Source: G963704535 sp963704535 (lineage in GTDB: Bacteria; Chloroflexota; Chloroflexia; Chloroflexales; Roseiflexaceae). Taken from it: a stretch of 64,000 nt of DNA. Both the position numbers and the translations under genes were made by a program. A model generated the notes under the pieces. It was not told the origin of the DNA. It worked only from the letters and a program-made list of their open reading frames with translations, and did not search any database. The DNA lies in the NCBI GenBank assembly GCA_963704535.1, contig OY969916.1:62001-126000 (forward strand). The letters run 5' to 3'. The first letter of the stretch is position 1. Each line of letters begins with the position of its first letter. Of this stretch, positions 1 through 9,029 are shown one piece after another.

Positions 1-27
1 CCTTGCCTAAGGTGCATAGGAGACTAT

Positions 28-261
28 ATGACTTGGGAATGGGATTACAACAGCAAGGATCGGCGCTGGACCTTGACGGTAGGCGTGTGGGATGCCGTCG
101 TGCAGCGGGTCGATGGAGCACAGTATCTGTGGCGAGCGCATATCGAGCGCGCAGGTGAACCGAAGGAGCAGCACAACGGCCCAACCGGCAAGGATGCCAT
201 GGCCGGGCGTACCTGGTGCCTGACGAAGATCGCCAAGTTGCGCGCGGCGGCCGAGGGATAG
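28..261 (+). CDS. small tryptophan-rich hypothetical protein
   Basis: A 77-residue protein with six tryptophans and no signal peptide or membrane segment. The ATG is preceded by AGGAG at 18-22 with good spacing, which supports this start. The family is not recognised and no catalytic motif is visible. It lies just before a decayed tyrosine recombinase, so it may be cargo or a leftover of a mobile element; that is inference from position only. Confidence 0.5.
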   Translation: MTWEWDYNSKDRRWTLTVGVWDAVVQRVDGAQYLWRAHIERAGEPKEQHNGPTGKDAMAGRTWCLTKIAKLRAAAEG

Positions 262-291
262 GCGCGGTGAGCGGTGAGTTGCATCCATGCG

Positions 292-497
292 ACGCTCACT
301 CGCGCGTTCAATGCGGCGCGCAAGTGGGCCGCCGCAAGGACAACCCAGCCACCGACACGGAGATCCCACCCCTCATCTAAAAGAAGTCACCATCGCTGAA
401 CGAGGCCCAACTCGCTCGGCTGCTGGAGACAATCCACAGCCTGCGCCATAGCTGCGCGACTTCACACATTTGCGACATTTTCGCCGTCATTTGCTGA
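292..497 (+). pseudogene. tyrosine recombinase (phage-type integrase) remnant
   Basis: Translation gives pieces of a tyrosine recombinase in two frames. TLTRAFNAARKW (about 292-327) resembles the end of the N-terminal SAM-like domain. After a frame change, KDNPATDTEIPP, an in-frame TAA, and KKSPSLNEAQLARLLETI follow the usual linker pattern. Directly after comes HSLRHSCATSHI (435-470), which matches the box II H-x-L-R-H motif of the catalytic domain. In an intact enzyme well over 100 residues separate the linker from box II, so this copy has an internal deletion as well as a frameshift and a stop. It is not functional. Confidence 0.6.
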
Positions 498-765
498 CAG
501 TTGCACCCTATAGTAGCAGCCGTGCGTATAGATTATGAGGCGACGCGCTGCTGCTCTTCATTCCCTCCTCACTGATTCGCACACAGATTGTTTATAAATT
601 GACTCGGTGCCGCTGCATCGCATCGGCTGAGATTCGAGCATGATTGGCGATATTACGGCGAAGGTATAGACAGGAAATAGTGCAACTGTCGCCTGTCTTT
701 CCTCGTCAAACGGGCGATACACATTGACGACAAAGAACATGAATGATATCAAGGAGCACAAAACA
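498..765. other. intergenic region upstream of the exporter operon
   Basis: No coding signal or known RNA is seen. The stretch is AT-richer than the flanking genes and presumably holds the promoter of the macA-like gene, but no convincing -35/-10 pair could be chosen by eye. The only clear signal is the ribosome binding site AAGGAG at 751-756. Confidence 0.3.
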
Positions 766-2532
766 ATGGCCACGATCGCGACGCCACAGAAACGATCTCG
801 CTCCCGGCGAGTGCCGTTGATCATCGGTGGTTTGTTGGTGGTGGGGCTGATCGCCGCAGCGGTGATTGTAGTGATCAACAACGTTGCTGCGACGCCGACG
901 ACGTCGGGGCCTCCGACCGGCTGGACGATTGCGACGGCGCAGCCCGGTACGATCGACGCTTCGATCAGCGCCACCGGGAGCGTGGAGCCGAAGGCCGAGG
1001 CCGCGCTGCGCTTCGCCGTCGACGGCACCGTCACCGAGATCCTGGTGCAGCCCGGCCAGGAGGTCGAGGCTGGCCAGCCGCTGGCACGCATCGACGATGC
1101 CGACCTTAAGCTCAAGATCGAGCAGGCTCAGGCCGATCTGCGGCAAGCCCAGGCCGATTACGAGGATCTGAAGACCAAGGCGACGCCCGAGGAGATCACC
1201 AAAGCCCAGGCGCAGCTCGCGCAGGCGCAAGCTCAGTACCAGCAGGAACTCGGCAGCGTGACGCAGGCTGATGTCGCGGCTGCCCGCGCGAAGCTGGACC
1301 AGGCCAGGACGCGTCTGGCGCGGCTGGAGCAGGGCAGCGGGAACGCCAGCGCCGACACGGCGATCCAGCAGGCGCAGGCGAACCTGGAGCAGGCCCGCAG
1401 CGAGCTTGCCGCCACCAAGGAGCGCGCACGCCTGGATATGGAGACGGCCGCCAACGCGCTACGCAATAAGCAGGCCGACTACGATCGAATTTACTGGGAT
1501 AACCGCAAGCTGGAAGGGGATCTGGCCCGCGCTGGAATCGCGTTGCCGCGCGAGAACGTCGACCAGGAGGCCCAGGCGCTCCGCGATGTGAAGGATGCGG
1601 AGACGGCACTGGAGCAGGCCAAGATCACTTATGAGTCCGCCAAGCAGAACGAGATCGCCACGCTCCAGGCGCGCGAGTCCGATCTGCGCGAGGCTCAGAC
1701 CGGCCGCGGCGACGATCTTTCCCAGGCGCGGCAGGATGTCCAGCTCGCCCAAGCTGAGCTGAACCGGCTGCTCGGTGACAACCGTTCGGGCGCGCTGGCG
1801 GCGGCCCAGGCCAATATCGCGTCTGCCGAGGCGACGCTGGCCGATCTGAACGCCGACCCGAGTGCCACGACGCTGGCTAAAGCCGACGCCGCAGTCGCAC
1901 GCGCCCAGGCGACCGTTAAGCAGGCCGAGCACGAGGCCGAGAAGGCGACACTTACCGCGCCATTCGCCGCGACGGTGGCGCGTATCGATCTGAAGGTCGG
2001 CGAGCGCGCCGCTGAGAATGGTGTCGTGACGGTCGTCGACCAGAGCAACTTCCACGTGGACGTGCCGGTGGACGAGCTGGATGTCGCCCTGGTCCAGCAG
2101 GGGCAGTCGGTGCGGGTCAGCCTCGACGCGCTGCCCGACAAGGAGCTGAACGGCACGGTGACGAATATTGTGCCGCTGGCGACCAAGAGCGATCAGGGCA
2201 CGACAACCTACGAGGTGACGGTCTCAATCGATATCAGCGACAAGACCATGCGCCCAGGGATGACCGCGGCGGTGCAGATCGTCACACTGAGCAAGAACGA
2301 TGCGCTGCTGGTGCCGCGGCGCGCTGTGCGGCTGGATAATGGAAAGAGCTATGTGCTGCTCCCCAAGCCGGGCGGGCTAGACCCGCGCACTGGCGAGCCG
2401 GCTAGCGAGCGCCGCGAGGTAACGCTGGGGCTCAGCAACAGCGAGATGATCGAGATCACCGGCGGCTTGAAGCCTGGCGAGCAGATGCTAGTGCAGGATG
2501 TGGTGAGTACGTTTAATCCGGTACAGGGCTAG
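766..2532 (+). CDS. MacA/HlyD-family periplasmic adaptor protein
   Basis: A 588-residue membrane-fusion protein linking an ABC exporter to the outside. A basic N-terminus is followed by one TM helix (about 16-38). Next come a lipoyl-like half-motif (about 86-114), a very long alanine/glutamine-rich coiled coil (about 115-385), the second lipoyl half, and beta-barrel and membrane-proximal domains. At 588 residues it exceeds typical MacA (about 370-400) because of the longer hairpin. ATG 766 is chosen over TTG 724 because AAGGAG lies 9 nt upstream. The ATPase and two FtsX-type permeases follow, so this is a MacAB-type tripartite exporter; the substrate is unknown. Confidence 0.9.
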   Translation: MATIATPQKRSRSRRVPLIIGGLLVVGLIAAAVIVVINNVAATPTTSGPPTGWTIATAQPGTIDASISATGSVEPKAEAALRFAVDGTVTEILVQPGQEVEAGQPLARIDDADLKLKIEQAQADLRQAQADYEDLKTKATPEEITKAQAQLAQAQAQYQQELGSVTQADVAAARAKLDQARTRLARLEQGSGNASADTAIQQAQANLEQARSELAATKERARLDMETAANALRNKQADYDRIYWDNRKLEGDLARAGIALPRENVDQEAQALRDVKDAETALEQAKITYESAKQNEIATLQARESDLREAQTGRGDDLSQARQDVQLAQAELNRLLGDNRSGALAAAQANIASAEATLADLNADPSATTLAKADAAVARAQATVKQAEHEAEKATLTAPFAATVARIDLKVGERAAENGVVTVVDQSNFHVDVPVDELDVALVQQGQSVRVSLDALPDKELNGTVTNIVPLATKSDQGTTTYEVTVSIDISDKTMRPGMTAAVQIVTLSKNDALLVPRRAVRLDNGKSYVLLPKPGGLDPRTGEPASERREVTLGLSNSEMIEITGGLKPGEQMLVQDVVSTFNPVQG

Positions 2533-2603
2533 ACTGGAACGGGAGGGGCGAGGGGAGAGCAGCCCTCCCCTTAAACCCCACCCCAACCGAAGATCTGTCT
2601 AAG

Positions 2604-2640
2604 GGAGTTTAAGGGGAGGGCCGCCCTCCCCTTAAACTCC
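2604..2640. repeat. 17-bp perfect hairpin between adaptor and ATPase genes
   Basis: GGAGTTTAAGGGGAGGG at 2604-2620 pairs perfectly with 2624-2640 around a 3-nt loop. A related half copy lies just upstream (about 2562-2584). It sits inside the operon, so it could attenuate or process the message, or simply be a member of the GC-palindrome repeats found elsewhere in the window. Confidence 0.7.
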
Positions 2641-2666
2641 ATCCCAATCATATGGAGTATAACGCT

Positions 2667-3395
<729 letters not shown>

Positions 3396-3408
3396 CGATT
3401 TACGATTC

Positions 3409-3473
3409 CGGAAAAAAGGAGGTTTGAGGGGGCTGCCCCCTCAGTCTTGCCCTACTCACACTGTAAAGTAGAG
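3409..3473. repeat. family A GC-palindrome repeat
   Basis: The core TTTGAGGGGGCTGCCCCCTC with a GTAAAGTAGA tail is the same unit found at 8736, 8808, 19790, 19870, 22914, 34494-34745 and 37182. It lies between the ATPase and first permease genes, flanked by short ACGATTTACGATT-like repeats on both sides (about 3395 and 3490). Confidence 0.8.
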
Positions 3474-3518
3474 CAATGTCACCCGAACCTTATCGTAAAT
3501 CGTAAATGGGGAGTATCC

Positions 3519-4784
3519 ATGAACATCTTCGAGGCTTTTCGGGTCGCCTTGACGGCGTTGCGATCCAATAAGCTGCGCGCGGTGCTGACGATGCTGGGCA
3601 TTATCATCGGGGTCGGCTCGGTGGTCGGCATGCTGGCGATCGGCAACGGCTTCGCCCAGTTTCTGGATCTGCAGTTCGCCAGCCTCGGCAGCGGGTCGTT
3701 CTACGTCTACCCTGGAGCGTTTACCCGCAAGATCAACGATACCCCGCCGACTCGCCTGACCGCCGCCGACGCCGAAGCGATCCTTCAGCCAGGCGCGGCT
3801 CCGGCGGTCGAGGCGGTGGCGATTATCTATAGCAGCAACCTGTCGGGCGCGGATATCATGGTCAGCGCCGGTCGGGTCCGTGGCACCTACGCGGTCAGCG
3901 GTGTGACGCCCAGCTATTTCGCGATCGGCGATAATGACCTGGGTGCCGGGCGCTTCTACACCGATGAGGATGAGCGCAACGGCGCGCGCGTCGCGTTGAT
4001 CGGCAAGCGGATCGCCGAGAAGCTGTTCGGCAGCATGGCCGGCGCGGTCGGCCAGCGGATCACGCTCAACGGCGTTAGCTTCGAAGTGGTCGGCGTGCTC
4101 TCCAATGACTCAAGCTTTGGCCCCAATCCGAACCCGGCAGAGTGGGTGTTTGTGCCGTATCAGACCTCGCGCAACCGGCTGTTCCGTAATCGCATGAACG
4201 CGCAGGTCGACGTGACGCAGATCACGGTCAAGGCGCGCAGGGCCGACCAGATGGACGAGGCGATCGAGCAGGTGACCGGGCTGCTGCGCCAGCGCCACCG
4301 GCTGACGTATCAGAATAACGGCTTTACGATCATCAATCCTGAGCAGATCGCGGCGGTGTTTAATACGATCATCGGCGGCTTCAGCGCGTTCCTGAGCATT
4401 ATCGGCGGGATCTCGTTGCTGGTGGGCGGGATCGGGATTATGAATATTATGCTGGTGAGCGTCACCGAGCGCACGCGTGAGATTGGGCTTCGCAAGGCGG
4501 TCGGCGCCCGGCGCTGGGATATCCTGGTCCAATTCTTGACCGAGGCGATCGTGCTGTGCCTGGTCGGTGGCGCGCTAGGCGTCGGGTTTGGTTTCCTGCT
4601 GTCGTTCGGCGGGACGTTCTTGTTGGAGAATGTGTTCGAGGCCGAAGGGGCGCGGGCCACCGTCACACTCGGCTCGATCATGCTGGCGACGGCGGTCTCG
4701 GCGGCGGTCGGAATCTGCTTCGGCTTCTTCCCGGCGCTCCAGGCCTCGCGACTCAATCCGATCGAGGCGCTGAGATACGAATAG
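3519..4784 (+). CDS. MacB-like FtsX-family ABC permease (first copy)
   Basis: A 421-residue permease. TM1 lies at about 20-42, then comes a large MacB periplasmic core domain (about 50-270) and three C-terminal TM helices that include MNIMLVSVTERTREIGLRKA, the characteristic FtsX loop. ATG 3519 follows GGGGAG at 3508-3513 and begins with the usual MNIFEAFRVALTAL; the longer frame from 3447 adds only repeat-derived residues. No ATPase domain is fused, which agrees with the separate ATPase gene upstream. It is a close paralogue of the next gene. Confidence 0.92.
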   Translation: MNIFEAFRVALTALRSNKLRAVLTMLGIIIGVGSVVGMLAIGNGFAQFLDLQFASLGSGSFYVYPGAFTRKINDTPPTRLTAADAEAILQPGAAPAVEAVAIIYSSNLSGADIMVSAGRVRGTYAVSGVTPSYFAIGDNDLGAGRFYTDEDERNGARVALIGKRIAEKLFGSMAGAVGQRITLNGVSFEVVGVLSNDSSFGPNPNPAEWVFVPYQTSRNRLFRNRMNAQVDVTQITVKARRADQMDEAIEQVTGLLRQRHRLTYQNNGFTIINPEQIAAVFNTIIGGFSAFLSIIGGISLLVGGIGIMNIMLVSVTERTREIGLRKAVGARRWDILVQFLTEAIVLCLVGGALGVGFGFLLSFGGTFLLENVFEAEGARATVTLGSIMLATAVSAAVGICFGFFPALQASRLNPIEALRYE

Positions 4785-4802
4785 CGTTCTCACGCATCAT
4801 TT

Positions 4803-4981
4803 ACAGGAGTTATGCGGTTGTCTTCGAGGCGTGATCTCGGCCTTCGGCAGAATGGTACTTTTCTTTCTTTTCTCGTCGATTTTTCGCCCGGCCGGGCGAA
4901 AAATCGACGAGAAAAGAAGGGTGAAGTACCTTGCTGCCGCAGGCAATAGCGGCGTTGCGGACGCCACCGCGTAACTTCTGT
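4803..4981. repeat. 179-bp palindromic element, copy 1
   Basis: The ends ACAGGAGTTATGCGGT (4803-4818) and ACCGCGTAACTTCTGT (4966-4981) form imperfect terminal inverted repeats (14 of 16 match). At the centre is a perfect palindrome, 4865-4918, with 27-bp arms around CGG-CCG. A second copy lies at 6750-6926 with a different stem sequence but intact pairing. It separates the two permease genes and ends about 19 nt before the next start codon. Confidence 0.85.
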
Positions 4982-4999
4982 CTTTTAGGAACGAAGGCG

Positions 5000-6250
5000 A
5001 TGAATATCTTAGAATCTTTCCGTATCGCCTGGACGGCGCTACTGACCCATAAATTGCGGGCGCTGCTGACAATGCTGGGCATCATCATCGGGGTCGGCTC
5101 GGTGGTCGGCATGCTGGCGATCGGTAACGGCCTGGGCCAGTGGATCGAAGGGGAGTTCAACAAGCTCGGCATCGGGATCATCTATATCAACCCGCAGGTC
5201 GATAGCGATGAGACCGACGAGACGCTACGCCCGCAACTGACCGCCGCCGACGCCGAGGCGCTGATGCAGCCGGGCCTGGTTCCGGCCGCCGAAGTGGTGG
5301 CGATCGAGTACAGCACGGGCAGTGTCGTCAGCGGTGGGACAGACAAGTATTTCTATACTGTCAAAGGCGTGACGCCGAGTCATTTCCAGATCAGCGACAA
5401 CGACTTGGGCGCCGGGCGCTACTACACCGACGATGACGAGCGGGCTCGCGCGCGGGTGGCGATGATCGGCAACAAGGTGGCCGAGACGCTGCTGGGCGGC
5501 ACGCAGAACGCGGTCGGCCAGCGGATCACGATCAACGGCGTCAGCTTCGAGGTGGTCGGCGTGCTGACCACCAAGGCCAATGTGGCCGGCCAGAGCGACC
5601 CGGCGGAAGAGGTGTATGTCCCGTATCAAACGGCGCGCAGCCGACTGTTCCGCAACCAACTCAACCCGCGCGTCGAGGTCACGCAGGTCACGGTCAAAGC
5701 ACGCAGCGTCGACGATGTGGACGCGCTGATCGGGCAGGTGACGACGGTGCTGCGCCAGCGCCACCGGCTGACCTACCAGAACAATGACTTCTCGATCCAG
5801 AACCCGAAGGAGCAGTCGGCGCAGATCCAGGCGACACTGATCGGCTTCAACGCCTTCCTCGGCACGATCGGCGGGATCTCGCTGCTGGTGGGCGGGATCG
5901 GGATTATGAATATCATGCTGGTGAGCGTGACACAGCGCACGCGCGAGATCGGGCTGCGCAAGGCAGTCGGCGCGCGCCGGGGGGATATCCTGATGCAGTT
6001 CCTGATCGAGGCGGTCTTGCTGTGTCTGCTCGGCGGGGCGTTGGGCGTCGGCCTCGGCTACCTGATGTCGTTCGCGGGGACGTTTGTGCTGATCTCGATC
6101 TTCCTGGCCGAAGGGGCGCGGGCCACGGTCACACTTGGCTCGATCATCCTGGCGACGGTGGTCTCGACGTTGATCGGGGTCGGCTTCGGCTTTTTCCCGG
6201 CCCTGCGCGCCGCGCGGCTCGACCCGATTCGAGCGCTGCGGCACGAGTAA
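5000..6250 (+). CDS. MacB-like FtsX-family ABC permease (second copy)
   Basis: A 416-residue paralogue of the preceding permease with the same order: TM1, MacB core, three C-terminal TM helices and the loop MNIMLVSVTQRTREIGLRKA. ATG 5000 gives the expected MNILESFRIAWTALLTHKLR; GAAGG at 4993-4997 is a close ribosome site. Two adjacent half-transporter permeases sharing one ATPase suggest a heterodimeric exporter or a recent duplication. The extracytoplasmic domains differ more than the membrane parts. Confidence 0.92.
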   Translation: MNILESFRIAWTALLTHKLRALLTMLGIIIGVGSVVGMLAIGNGLGQWIEGEFNKLGIGIIYINPQVDSDETDETLRPQLTAADAEALMQPGLVPAAEVVAIEYSTGSVVSGGTDKYFYTVKGVTPSHFQISDNDLGAGRYYTDDDERARARVAMIGNKVAETLLGGTQNAVGQRITINGVSFEVVGVLTTKANVAGQSDPAEEVYVPYQTARSRLFRNQLNPRVEVTQVTVKARSVDDVDALIGQVTTVLRQRHRLTYQNNDFSIQNPKEQSAQIQATLIGFNAFLGTIGGISLLVGGIGIMNIMLVSVTQRTREIGLRKAVGARRGDILMQFLIEAVLLCLLGGALGVGLGYLMSFAGTFVLISIFLAEGARATVTLGSIILATVVSTLIGVGFGFFPALRAARLDPIRALRHE

Positions 6251-6354
6251 CTTAGGGACTCTGAACTTCTTCTTCATCCCAAAGCGTGTGAAACGTAAAA
6301 CGTGAAACGTAAAAGGCCCTCACCCATCACGTTTCACGCTGAGACGCTTTACAT

Positions 6355-6376
6355 GTTCCGATACTCTTATCGGAAC
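6355..6376. terminator. hairpin after the MacAB operon
   Basis: GTTCCGATA (6355-6363) pairs with TATCGGAAC (6368-6376) across a 4-nt loop. No clear T-tract follows, so termination is inferred from position between convergent genes. Just upstream (6285-6345) lie simple repeats of the ACGTGAAACGTAAA type. Confidence 0.4.
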
Positions 6377-6391
6377 AAGGATGCCATAACG

Positions 6392-6419
6392 AACGGCTCG
6401 CGCACCCGCGCGAGCCGTT
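6392..6419. terminator. 12-bp hairpin at the end of the TfoX-like gene
   Basis: AACGGCTCGCGC (6392-6403) pairs perfectly with GCGCGAGCCGTT (6408-6419) around a 4-nt loop. The stem abuts the stop codon of the minus-strand gene and may serve both convergent transcripts. No strong T-tract is present. Confidence 0.55.
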
Positions 6420-6734
6420 TCATTCTGCTCCCACCGCAGCCGCCCGCGCCCAGGCGGCGAGCTGCTCATCATCCTCGATGATATCGGCCGGGACCTCATA
6501 GTAGGATTTGAGGGTCTGCCGTTCGTTCGGTTGAAACGGCTGCATGTCGCGCCGCTGATACTCAGGGCGTGTCGCATCGGTGGTTTTGAAGTAGAGCCGG
6601 CCGCCGGAGATGATGCCGAAGAAGCTCCCGTGGTAGTAGAGCCCGTAGCTGCCGAACATGGGGCGGCAGGTCAGTGGCTCCAGGTCGCGCAACTGGTCGA
6701 TGACAAAATCCTTGAATGAGTTGTCTCGCTTCAT
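6420..6734 (-). CDS. TfoX N-terminal domain protein
   Basis: A 104-residue protein with the TfoX N-terminal pattern: an LT-x-RPMFGSYGLYY segment followed by GGRLYFKTT and a YYEVPADIIED region. The C-terminal TfoX domain is absent, so it is a stand-alone N-terminal domain, common in bacteria without a proven competence role. TTTTAGGA fits the internal ATG at 6734 (spacing about 6) better than ATG 6740. It lies between the exporter operon and siroheme genes with no obvious functional link. Confidence 0.85.
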   Translation of the reverse strand: MKRDNSFKDFVIDQLRDLEPLTCRPMFGSYGLYYHGSFFGIISGGRLYFKTTDATRPEYQRRDMQPFQPNERQTLKSYYEVPADIIEDDEQLAAWARAAAVGAE

Positions 6735-6749
6735 ATGCATTCCTAAAAT

Positions 6750-6926
6750 ACATGACTTATGCAGTCATCTACCAGGCGTAGTTTGGCCTTCGGCAGAGTG
6801 GTACTTTTTCTTCCCTTTACCGACGATTTTTGCCCGGCCGGGCAAAAATCGTCGGTAAAAAATGGGTGAAGTACCCTGCTGCCGCAGGCAATAGCGGCGT
6901 TGCGGGTGCCACGGCGTAACTCCTGT
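6750..6926. repeat. 177-bp palindromic element, copy 2
   Basis: It aligns over its full length with the element at 4803-4981, including the shared segment CCTTCGGCAGA-TGGTACTT and the right end GCCGCAGGCAATAGCGGCGT. The perfect palindrome here is 6816-6859 (22-bp arms). The stem differs from copy 1 at several positions on both sides so that base pairing is kept. It ends 4 bp before the stop codon of the CbiX-like gene. Confidence 0.85.
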
Positions 6927-6930
6927 AGAA

Positions 6931-7818
6931 TCAGAGTTGGGTGGTGGTGGAGCCATCCTCTCCGCGCTCCTCCTCTATTATACCCTGGGCCCGATCGGCG
7001 ATCACCGATATGAGCAGCCGGTCGTAGGCCAGGTGCTCGGCCAGGCGGATGGTAGCCGCCGGGTGGCGCAACTGCGCCGCGTCGATGATCGCTGGCAAGT
7101 CCTTGGCCACGTGGCCGCCGAGCTGGAGGAAGAAGGGCACCGCGATGATCCGCCGGATGCCCTGCCCGACGAGGCTACCGATCACGGCGGGGATGCTGGG
7201 TTGGTTCAGGTCGAGAAAGCTCACCGCCACGGCGGCGTAGCGCCTGTCGTGGCGGATGCGCTCGGCGATGGCCTGGATCGGCTGGTTTGCGCCAGGGTCG
7301 GGGCTGCCGTGAGCCATGATCAGCAGCCCGGTTTGGGCCGGGTCCCACCCTTCGTCGCTGGGGTGTGCAGCCACCAGCGCGTCGAGCCGGGGCACGGGCC
7401 ACCGGCCGGCGCCGCCACAGGCCTGGCTCAACAGGAGCTGCGGGTGCTCGGCCAGCAGGGCGGCCTCGGCGGCGCGCTTGAGCACCAGCCGCGCCAGCGC
7501 GGGATGGTCGCCGAAGGGCTGGGCCAGCGCAAAGTGGATGCGCGGGTAGGCCGCCTGGGCGATGCGGAGCGCGCCGGGCACATCTTCGCGGACGAACTTG
7601 CCGGGAACCAGGAAGTAGGGCTGGACGACGACGGCCCTGGCGCCGCGGGCGATGCAGCGCTTGAGCGCCTCGGCAAACGTCGGGCGGCTATAGTTGAGGA
7701 ACCCGGCCGCCACAATCGGCGCGACGCCGGCCTCGCGCACCCGCGCCGCAAGCCGGATCATCGCCGCCCCGGCGCCGGCACGCAAACTCCCGTGACCAAC
7801 CAACAGCACAGCGAGCAT
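6931..7818 (-). CDS. sirohydrochlorin chelatase (CbiX/SirB family)
   Basis: A 295-residue two-domain chelatase. Each half starts with a strand ending in HGS (VGHGSLRAG near residue 9; MAHGSPDPG near 183), as in long CbiX proteins where these histidines bind the metal and substrate. A second conserved pattern, PYFLVPGKFVREDVP in the first half and PFFLQLGGHVAKDLP in the second, is also typical. ATG 7818 is chosen because GAGGTGTCT precedes it; the upstream extension is simple-repeat sequence. SUMT lies upstream and sulfite reductase is divergent, so insertion of iron to make siroheme is the likely role. Cobalt insertion cannot be excluded. Confidence 0.88.
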   Translation of the reverse strand: MLAVLLVGHGSLRAGAGAAMIRLAARVREAGVAPIVAAGFLNYSRPTFAEALKRCIARGARAVVVQPYFLVPGKFVREDVPGALRIAQAAYPRIHFALAQPFGDHPALARLVLKRAAEAALLAEHPQLLLSQACGGAGRWPVPRLDALVAAHPSDEGWDPAQTGLLIMAHGSPDPGANQPIQAIAERIRHDRRYAAVAVSFLDLNQPSIPAVIGSLVGQGIRRIIAVPFFLQLGGHVAKDLPAIIDAAQLRHPAATIRLAEHLAYDRLLISVIADRAQGIIEEERGEDGSTTTQL

Positions 7819-7865
7819 AGACACCTCGACAGGGTGAAAGGGTGACAAGATGACAAGATGATCCG

Positions 7866-7910
7866 TCACGCATCACGCATCACGTTTCACGCATCACGTT
7901 TCACGTTTCA
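7866..7910. repeat. CATCACGTTTCACG simple repeats
   Basis: Short direct repeats of CATCACG and TTTCACG fill the gap between the chelatase start and the SUMT stop. The same unit recurs at 6285-6345 and 12890-12915. No promoter is visible in the 82-bp gap, so the two genes are probably cotranscribed. Confidence 0.6.
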
Positions 7911-8719
7911 CGAACGACATAGATCGGCTCGGCGCGCTCGGCCGGGGCAAGGCTGCTCTGGTGCGGCAGGGTGTCGAACCAGCGCAGCCGCTCGCGCAGC
8001 CGCACGACCTCGCCGACGACCAGCAGCACCGGCGCGGCCAGCCTGGCCCGCGCGACATCGTCGGCGATCGTCGCGAGCGTGCCGGATACAACCTCCTGCT
8101 CGGTCGTGGTGCCCCAGCGAACGGCGGCGGCGGGGGTATCACCCGGCCGGCCGTGGGCAACCAACTGCTCGGCGATCAGGGCCATACGGCCGCCACTCAT
8201 CAGAAACACCAGCGTGTCGATTCCCTCCGCCAGCGCCCTCCAGTTGATACGTGTGTGGCCCTTCGCCGGATCTTCGTGGCCGGCGATGAAGGCGACCGAC
8301 GAGGCGACCGCCCGGTGGGTGACGGGGATGCCGGCGTAGGCCGGCACGCCGATCGCCGACGTGACGCCCGGCACGACCTCCCAGGGGATGCCGGCGGCCT
8401 GGAGCGCCTCGGCCTCCTCGCCCCCACGGCCGAACACGAACGGGTCGCCGCCTTTCAGTCGGACGACCTGGAGGCCCGCGCGCGCCCTGGCGACCAGCAG
8501 CTCGTTGATCGACGCCTGCGCGGGGGACGACCGGCCGGCGCGCTTGCCGGCGTCGATCAGCTCGGCGTCAGGCCGACACTCGCGCAGTAGCTCGGAGTTG
8601 ATCAGCGCGTCGTAGATCACGACATCGGCAGCGCGCAGCCGCCGCAGCCCTTTGACAGTGATTAGCTCAGGGTCGCCGGGCCCGGCGCCGATCAGCGAGA
8701 CAAAACCTTCATTCGCCAC
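7901..8719 (-). CDS. cobA: uroporphyrinogen-III C-methyltransferase
   Basis: A 272-residue SUMT. It uses SAM to methylate uroporphyrinogen III at C2 and C7, giving precorrin-2. The N-terminal LIGAGPGDPELITVKG, the VVIYDALI segment and VVRLKGGDPFVFGRGG are SUMT signatures. The GTG at 8719 follows GGGAGG with 5-nt spacing. There is no fused dehydrogenase/chelatase domain as in CysG, so precorrin-2 oxidation must be done by a protein outside the window. It is paired with the chelatase and divergent from the cysH and cysI genes. Confidence 0.93.
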   Translation of the reverse strand: MANEGFVSLIGAGPGDPELITVKGLRRLRAADVVIYDALINSELLRECRPDAELIDAGKRAGRSSPAQASINELLVARARAGLQVVRLKGGDPFVFGRGGEEAEALQAAGIPWEVVPGVTSAIGVPAYAGIPVTHRAVASSVAFIAGHEDPAKGHTRINWRALAEGIDTLVFLMSGGRMALIAEQLVAHGRPGDTPAAAVRWGTTTEQEVVSGTLATIADDVARARLAAPVLLVVGEVVRLRERLRWFDTLPHQSSLAPAERAEPIYVVRET

Positions 8720-8735
8720 AGGTACCTCCCTCGTA

Positions 8736-8870
8736 GAAAGGGGGTTTGAGGGGCTGCCCCTCAGTCTCCCCCACCCACATCGTAAAGTAGAAGGGTAGCT
8801 CCGGCTCTGAGAAAAGGGGGTTTGAGGGGCTGCCCCTCAGTCTCCCCCACCTACATCGTAAAGTAGAAGC
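8736..8870. repeat. two tandem family A GC-palindrome repeats
   Basis: Copies at about 8736-8793 and 8808-8870 share AGGGGGTTTGAGGGGCTGCC, TCAGTCTCCCCCACC and the tail CATCGTAAAGTAGAAG. They sit between divergent siroheme and sulfur genes, upstream of the cysH promoter. Confidence 0.85.
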
Positions 8871-8883
8871 GATTATATAGTAC

Positions 8884-8912
8884 TTGACAAATTAGATCAA
8901 GTATATTAACAT
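8884..8912 (+). promoter_or_regulatory. candidate promoter of cysH-cysI with flanking dyad
   Basis: TTGACA at 8884-8889 is followed after 17 bp by TAACAT at 8907-8912 (4 of 6 matches to the -10). GATCAAG (8895-8901) and CTTGATT (about 8920-8926) form an inverted repeat spanning the -10 and start, a plausible operator. The area is AT-rich against a GC-rich background, which supports a control region. Confidence 0.45.
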
Positions 8913-8976
8913 CATCTTGCTTGATTGTTTAGAATCTTGTCCGGGCAAATCAAGAAAACTGATTGTGCACAGATGC

Positions 8977-9006
8977 ACGGACACGGCTGTGGTCGCCCGT
9001 GTCCGT
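8977..9006 (+). promoter_or_regulatory. leader hairpin upstream of cysH
   Basis: ACGGACACGG (8977-8986) pairs with CCGTGTCCGT (8997-9006) around a 10-nt loop, ending 12 nt before the ribosome site GGAGG (9019-9023). It lies in the presumed leader of the sulfur operon. I could not match it to a known riboswitch class; it may control translation or be a short attenuator. Confidence 0.4.
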
Positions 9007-9029
9007 TGTCGTTTACGTGGAGGTTCGAA

